Assembly: GCA_947168865.1 (NCBI GenBank) | Contig: CAMVNN010000006.1 | Coordinates: 1-40,067, forward strand | Direction of reading: 5' to 3' | Source: an uncultured Bacillota bacterium | GTDB taxonomy: Bacteria; Bacillota_I; Bacilli_A; RF39; UBA660 | Length of the DNA: 40,067 nucleotides | Shown here: one piece after another, positions 23,791 through 32,286 of the stretch | Layout of the letters: the number at the start of each line of letters is the position of its first letter | Numbering within the stretch: position 1 is the stretch's first letter | Notes under the pieces: generated by a model | Told to the model about the DNA's origin: nothing | Databases searched by the model: none | What the model saw: only the letters and a program-made list of their open reading frames with translations | Made by a program: the position numbers and the translations under genes

Positions 23791-25002
23791 TTACATTCTT
23801 TCTAATATACAGACACTCTCGCAATGACATGTATTTGGGAACATATCCACAGGAGTAACTTTTAAAATATTATAATTTTCTTTTAAAATATTTAAATCTC
23901 TTGCTAAGGTTGCAACATCACAAGAAACATAAATAATCTTAGAGGGATTTAGTTTTAGAATTGAATTAATAGTTCTTTTATCCAAACCTGATCTTGGAGG
24001 ATCAACTATTAAAACATCAATATCATCTTTTACTTTAGTTAAAAATTGATTGGCATTTAAAGCATAAAATTCAATATTTTTGATGCTATTAACTTTTTTA
24101 TTATAATTTGCATCTTTAATGGCATCTTCATTTATTTCAATTCCATATACTTTTTTAGCTTGATTAGACAAATAAATTCCAATTGTGCCAGTTCCACAGT
24201 AAAGATCAAGTACATTTTCATTGCCTGTTAGAGAAGCATATTCCTTAACTTTGTCATACAACTTAATTGCTTGTAAAGTATTTACTTGAAAGAATGATGA
24301 TGGCGATATATAAAATACGTAATCATTCATTTTTTCAGCTATGTTCTTATTACCTGATTTATGAATATATTTGTCTTTGATTTTTAAATAGATAGAACCA
24401 GATTTATCCAATATTTTAGTATCAATATTCTTGGTTGCCTCAATAATAATCATTTTTTCTAAAGTCATTTTAGAAACTCTTATGGTTATATTGGTTATAT
24501 ATTCTAGTTCCAATTTCTTTAATTTTTTAATCAATTTATTTATATTAGAATCACATATTAAACATTTGTCAATTTTTACAAAATCATTGGTATTCTTTTC
24601 AAAAAAACCTATGTTATTAGAAACATGAAATGTTATTTTGTTACGATAATTAAATATTTCATCAGATGGAATAATTGCTTCTATTTTTGGAGATATATTA
24701 GCAAATTTTTTTAAAGTTGTTTTAACCTTTTCCTTTTTAAACTCTAGTTGACTTTGATAGTCCATATGCATCAAATCACATCCACCACATATTTGATAAT
24801 ATGGACATAATGGTTCTACTCGTTTGTTACTTTTTTTCTTAATATTTAGAACCTTTGCTTCATTGAATTTCTTACTTTTTTTAGTAATTTCAATTTCGAC
24901 ATTTTCTCCTTTTAAAGCATTATCTACAAATGTAACAACATTATCAATTCTTGCTATTCCTCTTCCTTGAAAATCTAAATCTGTAATTTTAACATTATCC
25001 AT
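23791..25002 (-). CDS. rlmD: 23S rRNA (uracil-C5)-methyltransferase, RlmD/RumA type
   Basis: A 403-residue SAM-dependent enzyme that makes m5U in RNA. An N-terminal TRAM domain (about 1-55) is followed by the iron-sulfur cysteines C66-x5-C72-x2-C75 and C150, and the SAM-binding VLDLYCGTGTIGIYLS. VDPPRSGLD and IYVSCDVATLARDL contain the catalytic cysteine, and CHCESVCILER is the family's end. The 4Fe-4S cluster and TRAM domain favour the RlmD/RlmCD group over TrmA; whether it modifies U1939, U747 or both cannot be read here. GAGGTGAAACT gives the start, and it has an extended -10 promoter just after the C39-like gene terminator. Confidence 0.88.
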   Translation of the reverse strand: MDNVKITDLDFQGRGIARIDNVVTFVDNALKGENVEIEITKKSKKFNEAKVLNIKKKSNKRVEPLCPYYQICGGCDLMHMDYQSQLEFKKEKVKTTLKKFANISPKIEAIIPSDEIFNYRNKITFHVSNNIGFFEKNTNDFVKIDKCLICDSNINKLIKKLKKLELEYITNITIRVSKMTLEKMIIIEATKNIDTKILDKSGSIYLKIKDKYIHKSGNKNIAEKMNDYVFYISPSSFFQVNTLQAIKLYDKVKEYASLTGNENVLDLYCGTGTIGIYLSNQAKKVYGIEINEDAIKDANYNKKVNSIKNIEFYALNANQFLTKVKDDIDVLIVDPPRSGLDKRTINSILKLNPSKIIYVSCDVATLARDLNILKENYNILKVTPVDMFPNTCHCESVCILERM

Positions 25003-25019
25003 AGTTTCACCTCTAGTAT

Positions 25020-25028
25020 ATTATAACA
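25020..25028 (-). promoter_or_regulatory. Extended -10 (TGTTATAAT) of rlmD
   Basis: The box follows the T run of the terminator at 25030-25053. A GAGGTGAAACTATG start follows. Confidence 0.65.
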
Positions 25029-25029
25029 A

Positions 25030-25053
25030 AGAAAAAGATACTTTTGTATCTTT
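25030..25053 (-). terminator. Terminator of the first C39-like gene
   Basis: Stem AAGATAC / GTATCTT and a T-rich tail. The TAA stop (25052-25054) touches the stem. Confidence 0.85.
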
Positions 25054-26932
25054 ATCTCAAAATATATATTTGATATCCATATGAAGTACGTCCTGTATCA
25101 TAGCCAGATATCATGAATCTCGAAGAATCACGATCCATTCGTTCTAACTTGCCATCATGTGAATCAATTATCAATAAGTCTTGATCACTCATTGTTGAAC
25201 CAGATGTAACAGATGACTTATATCCAACTACTGTTACATAATGACGGACTGTTCCTTCTTTATTACCATTAACATGCAAGATAACCGGTTCTCCAGCATT
25301 GATGCATTCATATATTTTTTCTAAAACAACCTGCTTATTGTCATCATTGAAAGCTTTAAACTTTCCAGCATACATATATGATGCTCCTTCATCAGCTGTC
25401 ATACTTTCTAAATTATTACCATTATATAATTTATAAGCATGATAGTATGAAAATGATAAGCAATATCCTGGATAGTTTGGTGGATGCGTTTGAGCAATAT
25501 TCAAGTTATTCACAGTCTTAGCAAATTCCACAGTATCATTTTTAGTAGCAACTAATTTATATTCACTCGTATCAATTACCTCTGAACTACCAGATGGTCT
25601 TCCTTGCTGAGTTGGTTCCTCTTTTACTGTGACATCACATTTTAATGTTGATTCATTTCCAACTAAGTCTTTAACTTTGACTGATATTGATTTAGATGAT
25701 TGAGCAATCTTATATGCACTATTTGTCATATATTCTGTCTTAATAGAATCAAATATATAACTATATCCACTTATACCTTTATTATCACTAGCATTTACTT
25801 CAACTGAAGAGTTATTTCCTTGAACTAATGCTGAACATGTCCCAGTTGGTGGAATATTATCGATGTTGTTTATTTCAACTTGCTTGATTATTTCATTCTT
25901 ATATGTATCAAGAATTACAAATTTATATGTTCCATTGGCCCTAACAGTTTTAGAATAATGCGGACTGAATTCTTCTTCTGGTTTAATTATTCTATCATAA
26001 CCAGATCCTTTAATATCAAGAGTTATAGTTACTTCTTTCGCGATTTGTTCAGTACTTTTAGATATAGATATATCTACGTCTGCTTTGTATTTTACCACTG
26101 TTATTTTTCTTGTTGCAAATGCGGTTTTACCTTTTGAATTTGTAACTGTATATACTATTGTATAAACCTTAGGAACTTTAGTATTGATTGTTTCTGGATT
26201 TGGATTATACTTCACTTGTCTACTTATTTGACCATCTTCATAATCTACTGCAGTATAACCTTCTTCATAATATTTATCTCCAACTTGTAAAACAATATCC
26301 GTGTCTCCTTTTAAGGTCAAGATTGGTTCTTCTTTATTTATAAGACCAGTTACATTTTCACCTTTATCATTTGAAGTTACAATTATATTACGATATATAG
26401 TTTCTTTTAATTGGCTGCCAATATACGCATTATATGATAGTGTATATATTCCTGGACTATTTCCAATCTGACCATTGATAACAACATCAATCTCATCACT
26501 ATTTAAAACATAGTTTTTTTCTTCATAAATTTCACCTTTATTTAAGATGACAACTTCATCACCAACTAAGGATATATATTTATTTTTTTTACTATTTAAT
26601 TTTGTTTCATAATCATCACATTTTAAGTATGCCTGATATGTTAATGATCCATTATTATTTCTTACTATTACTCCACTAGCTTTTTTACAAAACTCAGTTC
26701 CTTTAAATTCACCAAGTTTAGTAATTTCAATGAATTCTTGGTTAGCTATATTTAATTGCTTTTCATTAACATATTTTTTAGCTGCAATAACCATGTCTTT
26801 TTCAACATCACTATAGTTATTTCCCAATCCTTTGAATAAAAATAAAATGACAATCAATATAATTAAGAGTAGTACATATTTTGCATATTTAATTATGCTT
26901 TTTATTTTATCTTCATCTTCAATTGAATTCAT
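25052..26932 (-). CDS. Membrane-anchored Ig-like protein with C-terminal C39-like cysteine peptidase
   Basis: A 626-residue protein with a short cytoplasmic N-terminus, one membrane helix at 18-36 and a long exterior. First comes a Cys-containing domain at about 40-190 (C82, C105), then a DUF5011-type Ig-like domain at about 203-281 (ILTLKGDTDIVLQVGDKYYE ... TRKITVV). Further beta domains follow, with TGTCSALVQG and DVTVKEEP. The C-terminal papain-like domain (about 465-626) has candidate catalytic Cys491 (PGYCLSFSYY), His564 (VRHYVTVVGY) and Asp590 (LLIIDSHDG). This suggests an extracellular peptidase or bacteriocin/peptidoglycan-peptide processing enzyme. It is a paralogue of the upstream gene but carries a different peptidase subtype. 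GGTGATGAC precedes the ATG. Confidence 0.78.
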   Translation of the reverse strand: MNSIEDEDKIKSIIKYAKYVLLLIILIVILFLFKGLGNNYSDVEKDMVIAAKKYVNEKQLNIANQEFIEITKLGEFKGTEFCKKASGVIVRNNNGSLTYQAYLKCDDYETKLNSKKNKYISLVGDEVVILNKGEIYEEKNYVLNSDEIDVVINGQIGNSPGIYTLSYNAYIGSQLKETIYRNIIVTSNDKGENVTGLINKEEPILTLKGDTDIVLQVGDKYYEEGYTAVDYEDGQISRQVKYNPNPETINTKVPKVYTIVYTVTNSKGKTAFATRKITVVKYKADVDISISKSTEQIAKEVTITLDIKGSGYDRIIKPEEEFSPHYSKTVRANGTYKFVILDTYKNEIIKQVEINNIDNIPPTGTCSALVQGNNSSVEVNASDNKGISGYSYIFDSIKTEYMTNSAYKIAQSSKSISVKVKDLVGNESTLKCDVTVKEEPTQQGRPSGSSEVIDTSEYKLVATKNDTVEFAKTVNNLNIAQTHPPNYPGYCLSFSYYHAYKLYNGNNLESMTADEGASYMYAGKFKAFNDDNKQVVLEKIYECINAGEPVILHVNGNKEGTVRHYVTVVGYKSSVTSGSTMSDQDLLIIDSHDGKLERMDRDSSRFMISGYDTGRTSYGYQIYILR

Positions 26933-26947
26933 GTCATCACCTATTTT

Positions 26948-26956
26948 ATTATAACA
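26948..26956 (-). promoter_or_regulatory. Extended -10 (TGTTATAAT) of the first C39-like gene
   Basis: It starts directly at the end of the eight-T terminator run of the paralogous upstream gene. Confidence 0.65.
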
Positions 26957-26987
26957 AAAAAAAGATATATTTTAAACATATCTTTTT
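26955..26987 (-). terminator. Terminator of the second C39-like gene
   Basis: Stem AAAAAGATAT / ATATCTTTTT with a loop of about 9 nt and a run of T. It overlaps the TAA stop (26986-26988). Confidence 0.8.
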
Positions 26988-28845
26988 AATGACAAACTGC
27001 AAAAGAAGTTGTTGTTCTTGTTTTAGCAATTATATCTTTTTTAGCATCCCATGTCTTTTTACTAACTTTTTCACTATATGGATCATTAACTGCTATTTTT
27101 CCATCAGATGTTACACCCTTTAAAACAATATAATGTCCTGTATAAATGCCAAAAGCATTTTTTCCAACAAAAGCAATTATTGGTTGACCACTTTGTAACG
27201 TCTGTTTTAACCCATTTTCATCTAGTTTGCGCCATTCACAGAATACACCATATTGAGCTGCAGCTTTAGTTAAAGCAGCTTTTCCAAAACCATTCCCGTG
27301 AAAATAGTTCTTACTTACTAAATCTTCAAATATTATCTGAGGATTCTGATTAATATTTCCTGTCAAATATGTTACTATCATAGATACTGAAGTTGGACCA
27401 CAACCATATCTTTTAACTGTTGCTGTTCCCCCATACCATTTTATTTGTTTGGTATAATTTGTCTGTAATATTAGAGGAATATCCATTATTCCGTTTGTTA
27501 TACTTCCACGTCCATTTACTTTATTTACTCGACAAACAAGAAGTTTATTATTACCATAAGTATCATATACTTGAACAGTTGCTTCTTTAACTCGCTTAGT
27601 TGTAGTATATGAAGAACTATAATTAGTTCCAGCTGCGACTCCATCAACTAGAAAATAATATGATGCAATTCCACTTTTATCGCTTGCATTAACATAAATG
27701 TTAGTTCCTAAAGGTGAAACTGTTGCCGTACAATTTCCAGAAGGTGGTGTGATGTCAACTCCATTGACATCAACTTCACGAACATAGACATTATCATACA
27801 TGTCATATACTGCAAATTTATAGATATCATTTTTTGTTACTTTATATGTTATTGATGATTGTGCTTCAATAGCTCCATCGGGAAGTATTGTATGCTTATA
27901 TCCACTTCCAGTTATTTTGAGTGTTATTACAAATCCTTTGGTCTGTTTTTTTATAGCTGACTCAATAATAATATCAGATTTCTTCTCTACAACTTTTATA
28001 GTTCTAGATTTGGTAACAGTCACATTTCTTGAATTTGTTACACTATAAGTTAAAATATATGTACCAAGATTTTTAGTTATGTTATTCGTTTTAATATTAT
28101 CAGTTCTTACAACTTTTCTACTTATTTTACCATCTTTATAATCTACTGCTTTATATCCTGGTTCTTCATAACTTTCTCCTTTTTCAAGAATCATTATTGT
28201 ATCACCAAGTAGTCTTAATGTTGGTTCCTTGCTATTAATAACTCCACTATTAGTAGTTCCTTTATCATATTCTGTAACAATTACTTTCCTTGTTACAATT
28301 TGTTTCTCTTTATTATCTTCGATTATTTTGTAATTGATTGTATAAATACCTGGTGTTTTCCCTGGTTCACCTTCAATTAAAACATCAACGACATCATCAC
28401 TATAATAGCCTTTCTCTTCATAGATTTCTCCTAGGTTAAGAAGAACTACTGGTTCTCCAGTTAAACTTATATATTTTTCACTATTAGAAATCAATTTTGT
28501 TTCATAATCTGGACATTTTAAATATGCTTGATATCTATATTTATTATTATTATTTTTAACAATTACACCGCTGGCATTACTACATAATTCTGCTCCATCA
28601 ACTTCGCCTAATTGTCCAAGAGGAATATATATTTCTTCCCCATTTGGAATTTTAAGATGGTAATCAGAAACATAACCCTTAGCCAATTTAACAAGCTTAC
28701 TTTCGACATCACTATAAGTTATAGTGTAATAACTAATAATTACATATATAGGTATTATAGGTAAGACAAAAAGCACGTATTTTAAGCGTGAAATCAATTT
28801 GTTCTTTTTTTCTTCAAAATCAATACTACCTATACTATCTAGCAT
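26986..28845 (-). CDS. Membrane-anchored Ig-like protein with C39 (peptidase_C39_2) domain
   Basis: A 619-residue protein with the same scaffold as its downstream paralogue: cytoplasmic N-terminus, membrane helix (about 22-40), SDVESKLVKLAKGYV, a domain with C88 and C111, a DUF5011-like domain (about 207-286) and TPPSGNCTATV. The C-terminal domain starts at IMDIPLILQTNY and shows Cys482 (RYGCGPTSVSMIV), His571 (TGHYIVLKGV) and Asp588 (VNDPYS). This is the typical C39_2 triad, so cleavage of peptides or cell-wall crossbridges outside the membrane is likely. AGGGAT lies before the ATG, 8 nt behind yutD, so it probably shares the transcript that starts upstream of the DUF4015 gene. Confidence 0.82.
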   Translation of the reverse strand: MLDSIGSIDFEEKKNKLISRLKYVLFVLPIIPIYVIISYYTITYSDVESKLVKLAKGYVSDYHLKIPNGEEIYIPLGQLGEVDGAELCSNASGVIVKNNNNKYRYQAYLKCPDYETKLISNSEKYISLTGEPVVLLNLGEIYEEKGYYSDDVVDVLIEGEPGKTPGIYTINYKIIEDNKEKQIVTRKVIVTEYDKGTTNSGVINSKEPTLRLLGDTIMILEKGESYEEPGYKAVDYKDGKISRKVVRTDNIKTNNITKNLGTYILTYSVTNSRNVTVTKSRTIKVVEKKSDIIIESAIKKQTKGFVITLKITGSGYKHTILPDGAIEAQSSITYKVTKNDIYKFAVYDMYDNVYVREVDVNGVDITPPSGNCTATVSPLGTNIYVNASDKSGIASYYFLVDGVAAGTNYSSSYTTTKRVKEATVQVYDTYGNNKLLVCRVNKVNGRGSITNGIMDIPLILQTNYTKQIKWYGGTATVKRYGCGPTSVSMIVTYLTGNINQNPQIIFEDLVSKNYFHGNGFGKAALTKAAAQYGVFCEWRKLDENGLKQTLQSGQPIIAFVGKNAFGIYTGHYIVLKGVTSDGKIAVNDPYSEKVSKKTWDAKKDIIAKTRTTTSFAVCH

Positions 28846-28853
28846 TTAAATCC

Positions 28854-29129
28854 CTAGTCTTTCTTTAGTACAAAATACTTGCAATCATATGCACAATAAT
28901 TTTTTATATAATCATCTTTATTTTTAAAATCGTTTATTTTATTGAATATTTTATTTGATTTGTCACAAAAACCCTTGAGTCTAAGTTTACCATATGCCCA
29001 ATCTCCTACAAGGTAATCATAACTATCATAAAATTCAGTCATACACTTTTTAGTTTCATCATAGTCAAAACCATCTTTATAGTTTTCAATCAATTCATAT
29101 TCATGTTCATTTAATACATATTTTTTCAT
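28854..29129 (-). CDS. yutD: YutD family protein
   Basis: A 91-residue protein with the YutD signature: YELIENYKDGFDYDETKKC, then YDYLVGDWAYGKLRLKGF and near the end NYCAYDCKYFVLKK. The family is small, soluble and common in Bacilli; its role is unknown. AGGAGG precedes the ATG. It sits between a glycosidase-like gene and a C39-like gene with gaps of about 8 nt, so the three are almost certainly one operon. Confidence 0.85.
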   Translation of the reverse strand: MKKYVLNEHEYELIENYKDGFDYDETKKCMTEFYDSYDYLVGDWAYGKLRLKGFCDKSNKIFNKINDFKNKDDYIKNYCAYDCKYFVLKKD

Positions 29130-29137
29130 AAAACCTC

Positions 29138-30796
29138 CTATAAAGCCCCTATTATTTCTTTATACTTAGATAAAGATGATGATGCATTCCATGGCATGTG
29201 ACCTCCAACTGCACCAGCATCCTCTATGGCTTTTATTTGATCGGCAATTTTTTCAGAATCATATATAACTGCTGGTGTTTTAGATGTACTATATGCTTGA
29301 ATCCAAGTCCTCATAATAGCAGGTGTTGGAATCTCAGATTGTCGCTTCATCGCATAGTTCTTACACCAAGTATATAGTAATTTATATGGATTTGTCCATA
29401 CTACTTCAGTTATTCCATATTGATGAGCCAAGAAATGATCAGGATAAGGCATAGCACTTATAACATCAACAACATTAGATACAGCTCCCCAATATTGGCC
29501 ATAATTATTAACATATTCATGAGCACTCTCACCAAATACATCAGCTGAAATGTACACTCCTTTTTCATGAAGAATATCAGCTGCATACATCAAAAATGTC
29601 TGAATTGCTTGAATCTTAGAAATATTATACTTATTTTTCATATTAATGGAACCTGCTTTTTCGACACTAGAAGTTCCATCTGGAAAACGAACATAATCAA
29701 ATTGAATCTCATTAAAGCCAAATAATTCAACAGCTTCAAGTGCCAAATTAACATTATATTCCCATACATTAGTGCTAAATGCACTAGGCCAATAAGAGCC
29801 ATTATGTTTATATAAATTTCCACTATTATCGGTAATAGAATCTTTAATATTATCAGTTGCATAACTACGATCTTTAAATAAAGTTATACGACCAACTACA
29901 TAATATCCATTATCTTTTAATTTTTGAATGTTCGCTTTATAATTCTCGACACTCGAAATAGCATATTTATATGTCGTTTGAGAATATTGTTCACTTACTT
30001 TTGACTTATAAGCAATCGAATCATCCTTAATATCAACGACAAAAGTATTTATTTTGGTTCCTTTAGCTATCTCAATATAATCATCGACATTACGAATAGC
30101 ACTACCATTTAAATATAGAGCATGTACCTTCTCTGGCATTACATTGTCCTTAAAATTAGCTTTTTTTCTTGGGTAAAAATCAAGTTCACCAGCTTTTCCT
30201 CCATAAGTACTACTCTTCTTAGCATGAATCTGTTGAATGCCTTCTTCATCATAATGTTTCATAGCATCTTCTTTAGTCAAAGTTAAATACTCAGCACTTA
30301 TAAATCCTTCCATGTCTTTATAATTTACTTTATATTTTTTAGGATTTCCTAATTCATCTAATTCATCAAAGCCAATTACTTTTAAAGATTCTCCTTTTGG
30401 TACAATATACTCTATTTTAGTTCCATTTAAAAGTGTAGTCATCGTTCTTACATAGATTTCTTTATTTAAAAGGATATCATTGTAGTCTTCAACAATCGAT
30501 GATTGTTTTACATAATAACTATCATTGTTTAGTTTAATTTTAACAAAATCATCAATAATGTTATCAACATATACTACTATCTTCGTTCCTCTTAAAACTT
30601 CACTCACTTTATTTTTTTCTTTATCATAAAGTTCTACTTTAGATATAGAACTAGCCAAATAAGCATTTTCTTTCTTGGGATTAATTACTCCATATAAAGA
30701 AAATGCTCCCTTTACCAAAAATATAACGATTATTATTAAAGCGACAACACAAATAAAGATACGATCATAACGTAATTTTACCTTTTTTTTATTCAT
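29138..30796 (-). CDS. Membrane-anchored DUF4015 putative glycoside hydrolase
   Basis: About 552 residues from MNKKKVKLRYDR, chosen because AAAGGTGG lies just before this ATG. One N-terminal membrane helix (about 10-30) anchors the protein. One or two SH3-like segments follow (EVLRGTKIVVYVDN, DFVKIKLNNDSYYVK, FISAEYLTLTKEDA). Then comes a DUF4015-type TIM-barrel domain, VHALYLNGSAIRN ... TFVVDIKDD ... GRITLFKDRSYA ... FNEIQFDYVRFPDG ... ADVFGE ... AMPYPDHF. Acidic residues at strand ends (FDYVRFP, ADVFGE) are typical of glycosidases. It probably trims cell-surface glycan; the substrate is unknown. It lies between yunB and yutD. Confidence 0.82.
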   Translation of the reverse strand: MNKKKVKLRYDRIFICVVALIIIVIFLVKGAFSLYGVINPKKENAYLASSISKVELYDKEKNKVSEVLRGTKIVVYVDNIIDDFVKIKLNNDSYYVKQSSIVEDYNDILLNKEIYVRTMTTLLNGTKIEYIVPKGESLKVIGFDELDELGNPKKYKVNYKDMEGFISAEYLTLTKEDAMKHYDEEGIQQIHAKKSSTYGGKAGELDFYPRKKANFKDNVMPEKVHALYLNGSAIRNVDDYIEIAKGTKINTFVVDIKDDSIAYKSKVSEQYSQTTYKYAISSVENYKANIQKLKDNGYYVVGRITLFKDRSYATDNIKDSITDNSGNLYKHNGSYWPSAFSTNVWEYNVNLALEAVELFGFNEIQFDYVRFPDGTSSVEKAGSINMKNKYNISKIQAIQTFLMYAADILHEKGVYISADVFGESAHEYVNNYGQYWGAVSNVVDVISAMPYPDHFLAHQYGITEVVWTNPYKLLYTWCKNYAMKRQSEIPTPAIMRTWIQAYSTSKTPAVIYDSEKIADQIKAIEDAGAVGGHMPWNASSSLSKYKEIIGAL

Positions 30797-30813
30797 ATTA
30801 TCCACCTTTAAAT

Positions 30814-30822
30814 AGTATATCA
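30814..30822 (-). promoter_or_regulatory. Extended -10 (TGATATACT) before the DUF4015 gene
   Basis: TGA-TATACT stands 17 nt before the start codon. No convincing terminator separates it from yunB, so it may be an internal promoter. Confidence 0.5.
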
Positions 30823-30839
30823 CAAATAAAGTATTTATT

Positions 30840-31523
30840 CTATCTGTTTTCTATATAATATGATGGGACTTTACCTTCTATCAGTTTCAAAACAATAGGA
30901 TATTCAACCACTGTCTTTTGGATATTTGAAATCAATGGAATGATACTTTGAGTAACAACTTCAATATAGACATATATCTTTAGAAGTGCATTATTCATAC
31001 CATAATCAGTCACTCTTTCCTTTAAGTCTGTCCTAACATCTCCTATAAGATTGACTTTTAGGGGAACTTTTAATCCATAGTTAGCTAAAAATGGACTACC
31101 AGTAAGATAGCCCATAGGAATATAAAGAATTGTACCTCTTTTTAAATTATCATAATTATATTTTTCAAGTATTTCTAGACTTATATCATCAATATTACCT
31201 GATTCAATAGCTCCAAAGCAATTTTGAATACGAAGAGTTAATGAAGATAAGATTTCATTTATTTTTTTAGTGTCGTAATCTATAATACTATCATTTACTT
31301 GATATAAATTTTCTATCTCTTTTATATTTTCCTCTTTAATAGCGGTATTAATAATAAGTGTTGCGAGCTTATTAGCTTCCATTTCACTATAATTGATGAT
31401 TAAAGGCTTAATATTAATGTATTTAATAATCAATAATATTGATAAAATTATTAATATTAAAGGAATTAATAGCAAAATTTTGGCTTTTTTCTTTCTCTTT
31501 TTCAGATGCATCCTTTTTTTCAT
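30840..31523 (-). CDS. yunB: YunB-family sporulation-associated protein
   Basis: About 227 residues. It has a strongly basic N-terminus (MKKRMHLKKRKKKAK), one membrane helix (about 16-36), and an exterior domain with the YunB features SEMEANKLATLIINTAI, GTILYIPMGYLTGSPFLAN, VNLIGDVRTDLKERV, TDYGMNNALLKIYVYIEV and EGKVPSYYIE. In Bacillus YunB is a sigma-E regulated protein needed for normal sporulation; similar proteins also occur outside classic spore formers. The start at 31523 is set by the GGTGATACT site, which lies inside the longer frame. It is followed by the DUF4015 operon. Confidence 0.82.
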   Translation of the reverse strand: MKKRMHLKKRKKKAKILLLIPLILIILSILLIIKYINIKPLIINYSEMEANKLATLIINTAIKEENIKEIENLYQVNDSIIDYDTKKINEILSSLTLRIQNCFGAIESGNIDDISLEILEKYNYDNLKRGTILYIPMGYLTGSPFLANYGLKVPLKVNLIGDVRTDLKERVTDYGMNNALLKIYVYIEVVTQSIIPLISNIQKTVVEYPIVLKLIEGKVPSYYIENR

Positions 31524-31556
31524 CAGTATCACCAATTAATTTTATGTAAATACTTA

Positions 31557-31599
31557 AAAAAATATAAAAGGAATGCTATATAAATATGCATTCCTTTTT
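31557..31599 (-). terminator. Terminator of the nrdD-nrdG operon
   Basis: Stem AAAAGGAATGC / GCATTCCTTTT with a 12-nt loop and a T run. The final codons of nrdG form one arm and its TAG stop is at the loop edge (31576-31578). Confidence 0.88.
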
Positions 31600-32127
31600 C
31601 TCATTCTTAGTTTTCTTATCATATTTAGTAATTACTTCAACATTACCAGTTTCTAGACTCCTTTTAGTGTCAATTATTCTTTGATTTGTTGAACCTCTAA
31701 AAGTACAATCTAAACTTTTTTTACTCAAGACAAATCGTCCATCTATCAAGACATCTATATTACCAAGAAATTCTTTATAAATTGGTTTTTTAAGGGATAA
31801 TTCTAATAATTGCTCATAGGTAAAACCCGTGTAACACCAAATGTTTAGTCCCTTACTTTTAGCATAAATAGCAATTTCATTACAAGCTTCTGGTTGAAAC
31901 ATTGGGTCCCCTCCAGAAAGAGTGATACCATCTTGACCAATTAATTCATCGATTTTTCTTTTAATGTCCTCAACATCAAATTCATATCCGCCATTAAAAT
32001 CATGAGTTTCTGGATTATGACATCCCTTGCATTTATGACTACATCCTTGAGTCCATATGACAGTTCTTATTCCAGCTCCATCTACAATGCTATCAGGTTG
32101 CAATTGAGCTGCTAAGCGTATTTTCAT
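31576..32127 (-). CDS. nrdG: Anaerobic ribonucleotide reductase activating protein
   Basis: A 183-residue radical-SAM activase. The cluster motif C29-x3-C33-x2-C36 lies in WTQGCSHKCKGCHNPE, and GITLSGGDPMFQPEA is the SAM-binding region. It uses a 4Fe-4S cluster and SAM to place a glycyl radical on NrdD. The product is strictly anaerobic in use. Its ATG overlaps the stop of the small glycyl-radical peptide gene (ATGA), so activase and radical carrier are translated together. Confidence 0.93.
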   Translation of the reverse strand: MKIRLAAQLQPDSIVDGAGIRTVIWTQGCSHKCKGCHNPETHDFNGGYEFDVEDIKRKIDELIGQDGITLSGGDPMFQPEACNEIAIYAKSKGLNIWCYTGFTYEQLLELSLKKPIYKEFLGNIDVLIDGRFVLSKKSLDCTFRGSTNQRIIDTKRSLETGNVEVITKYDKKTKNEKKECIFI

Positions 32128-32285
32128 AGAGTATGTTTTACACGATCATTAACTTCTGCTTTCTTTGCATTGTTAAAACGATCTACAGTTCCTACTAAGT
32201 ATCCAGTGATTCTTCTAATTCTTTCAAATCCTACACCTTCACCTACTTTTTTACATTCTTTAACTGTTTCTTCAACTTTTTCCAT
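32124..32285 (-). CDS. Separate glycyl-radical C-terminal peptide of NrdD, 53 aa
   Basis: This 53-residue gene is squeezed between nrdD and nrdG. The peptide contains FERIRRITGYLVGTVDRFNN and AKKAEVNDRVKHTL, the sequence that normally ends class III reductases (compare RRTCGYLG ... FNAGKQEEVKRRVKH of the E. coli enzyme). The radical glycine is Gly28 in RITGY. It starts one base behind the nrdD stop, in another frame, with AAAGGAGGAG formed by nrdD's final codons. Its TGA overlaps the nrdG start. It should bind NrdD and carry the stable radical made by NrdG. A frameshift that splits a formerly single gene is the alternative. Confidence 0.85.
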   Translation of the reverse strand: MEKVEETVKECKKVGEGVGFERIRRITGYLVGTVDRFNNAKKAEVNDRVKHTL

Positions 32286-32286
32286 T

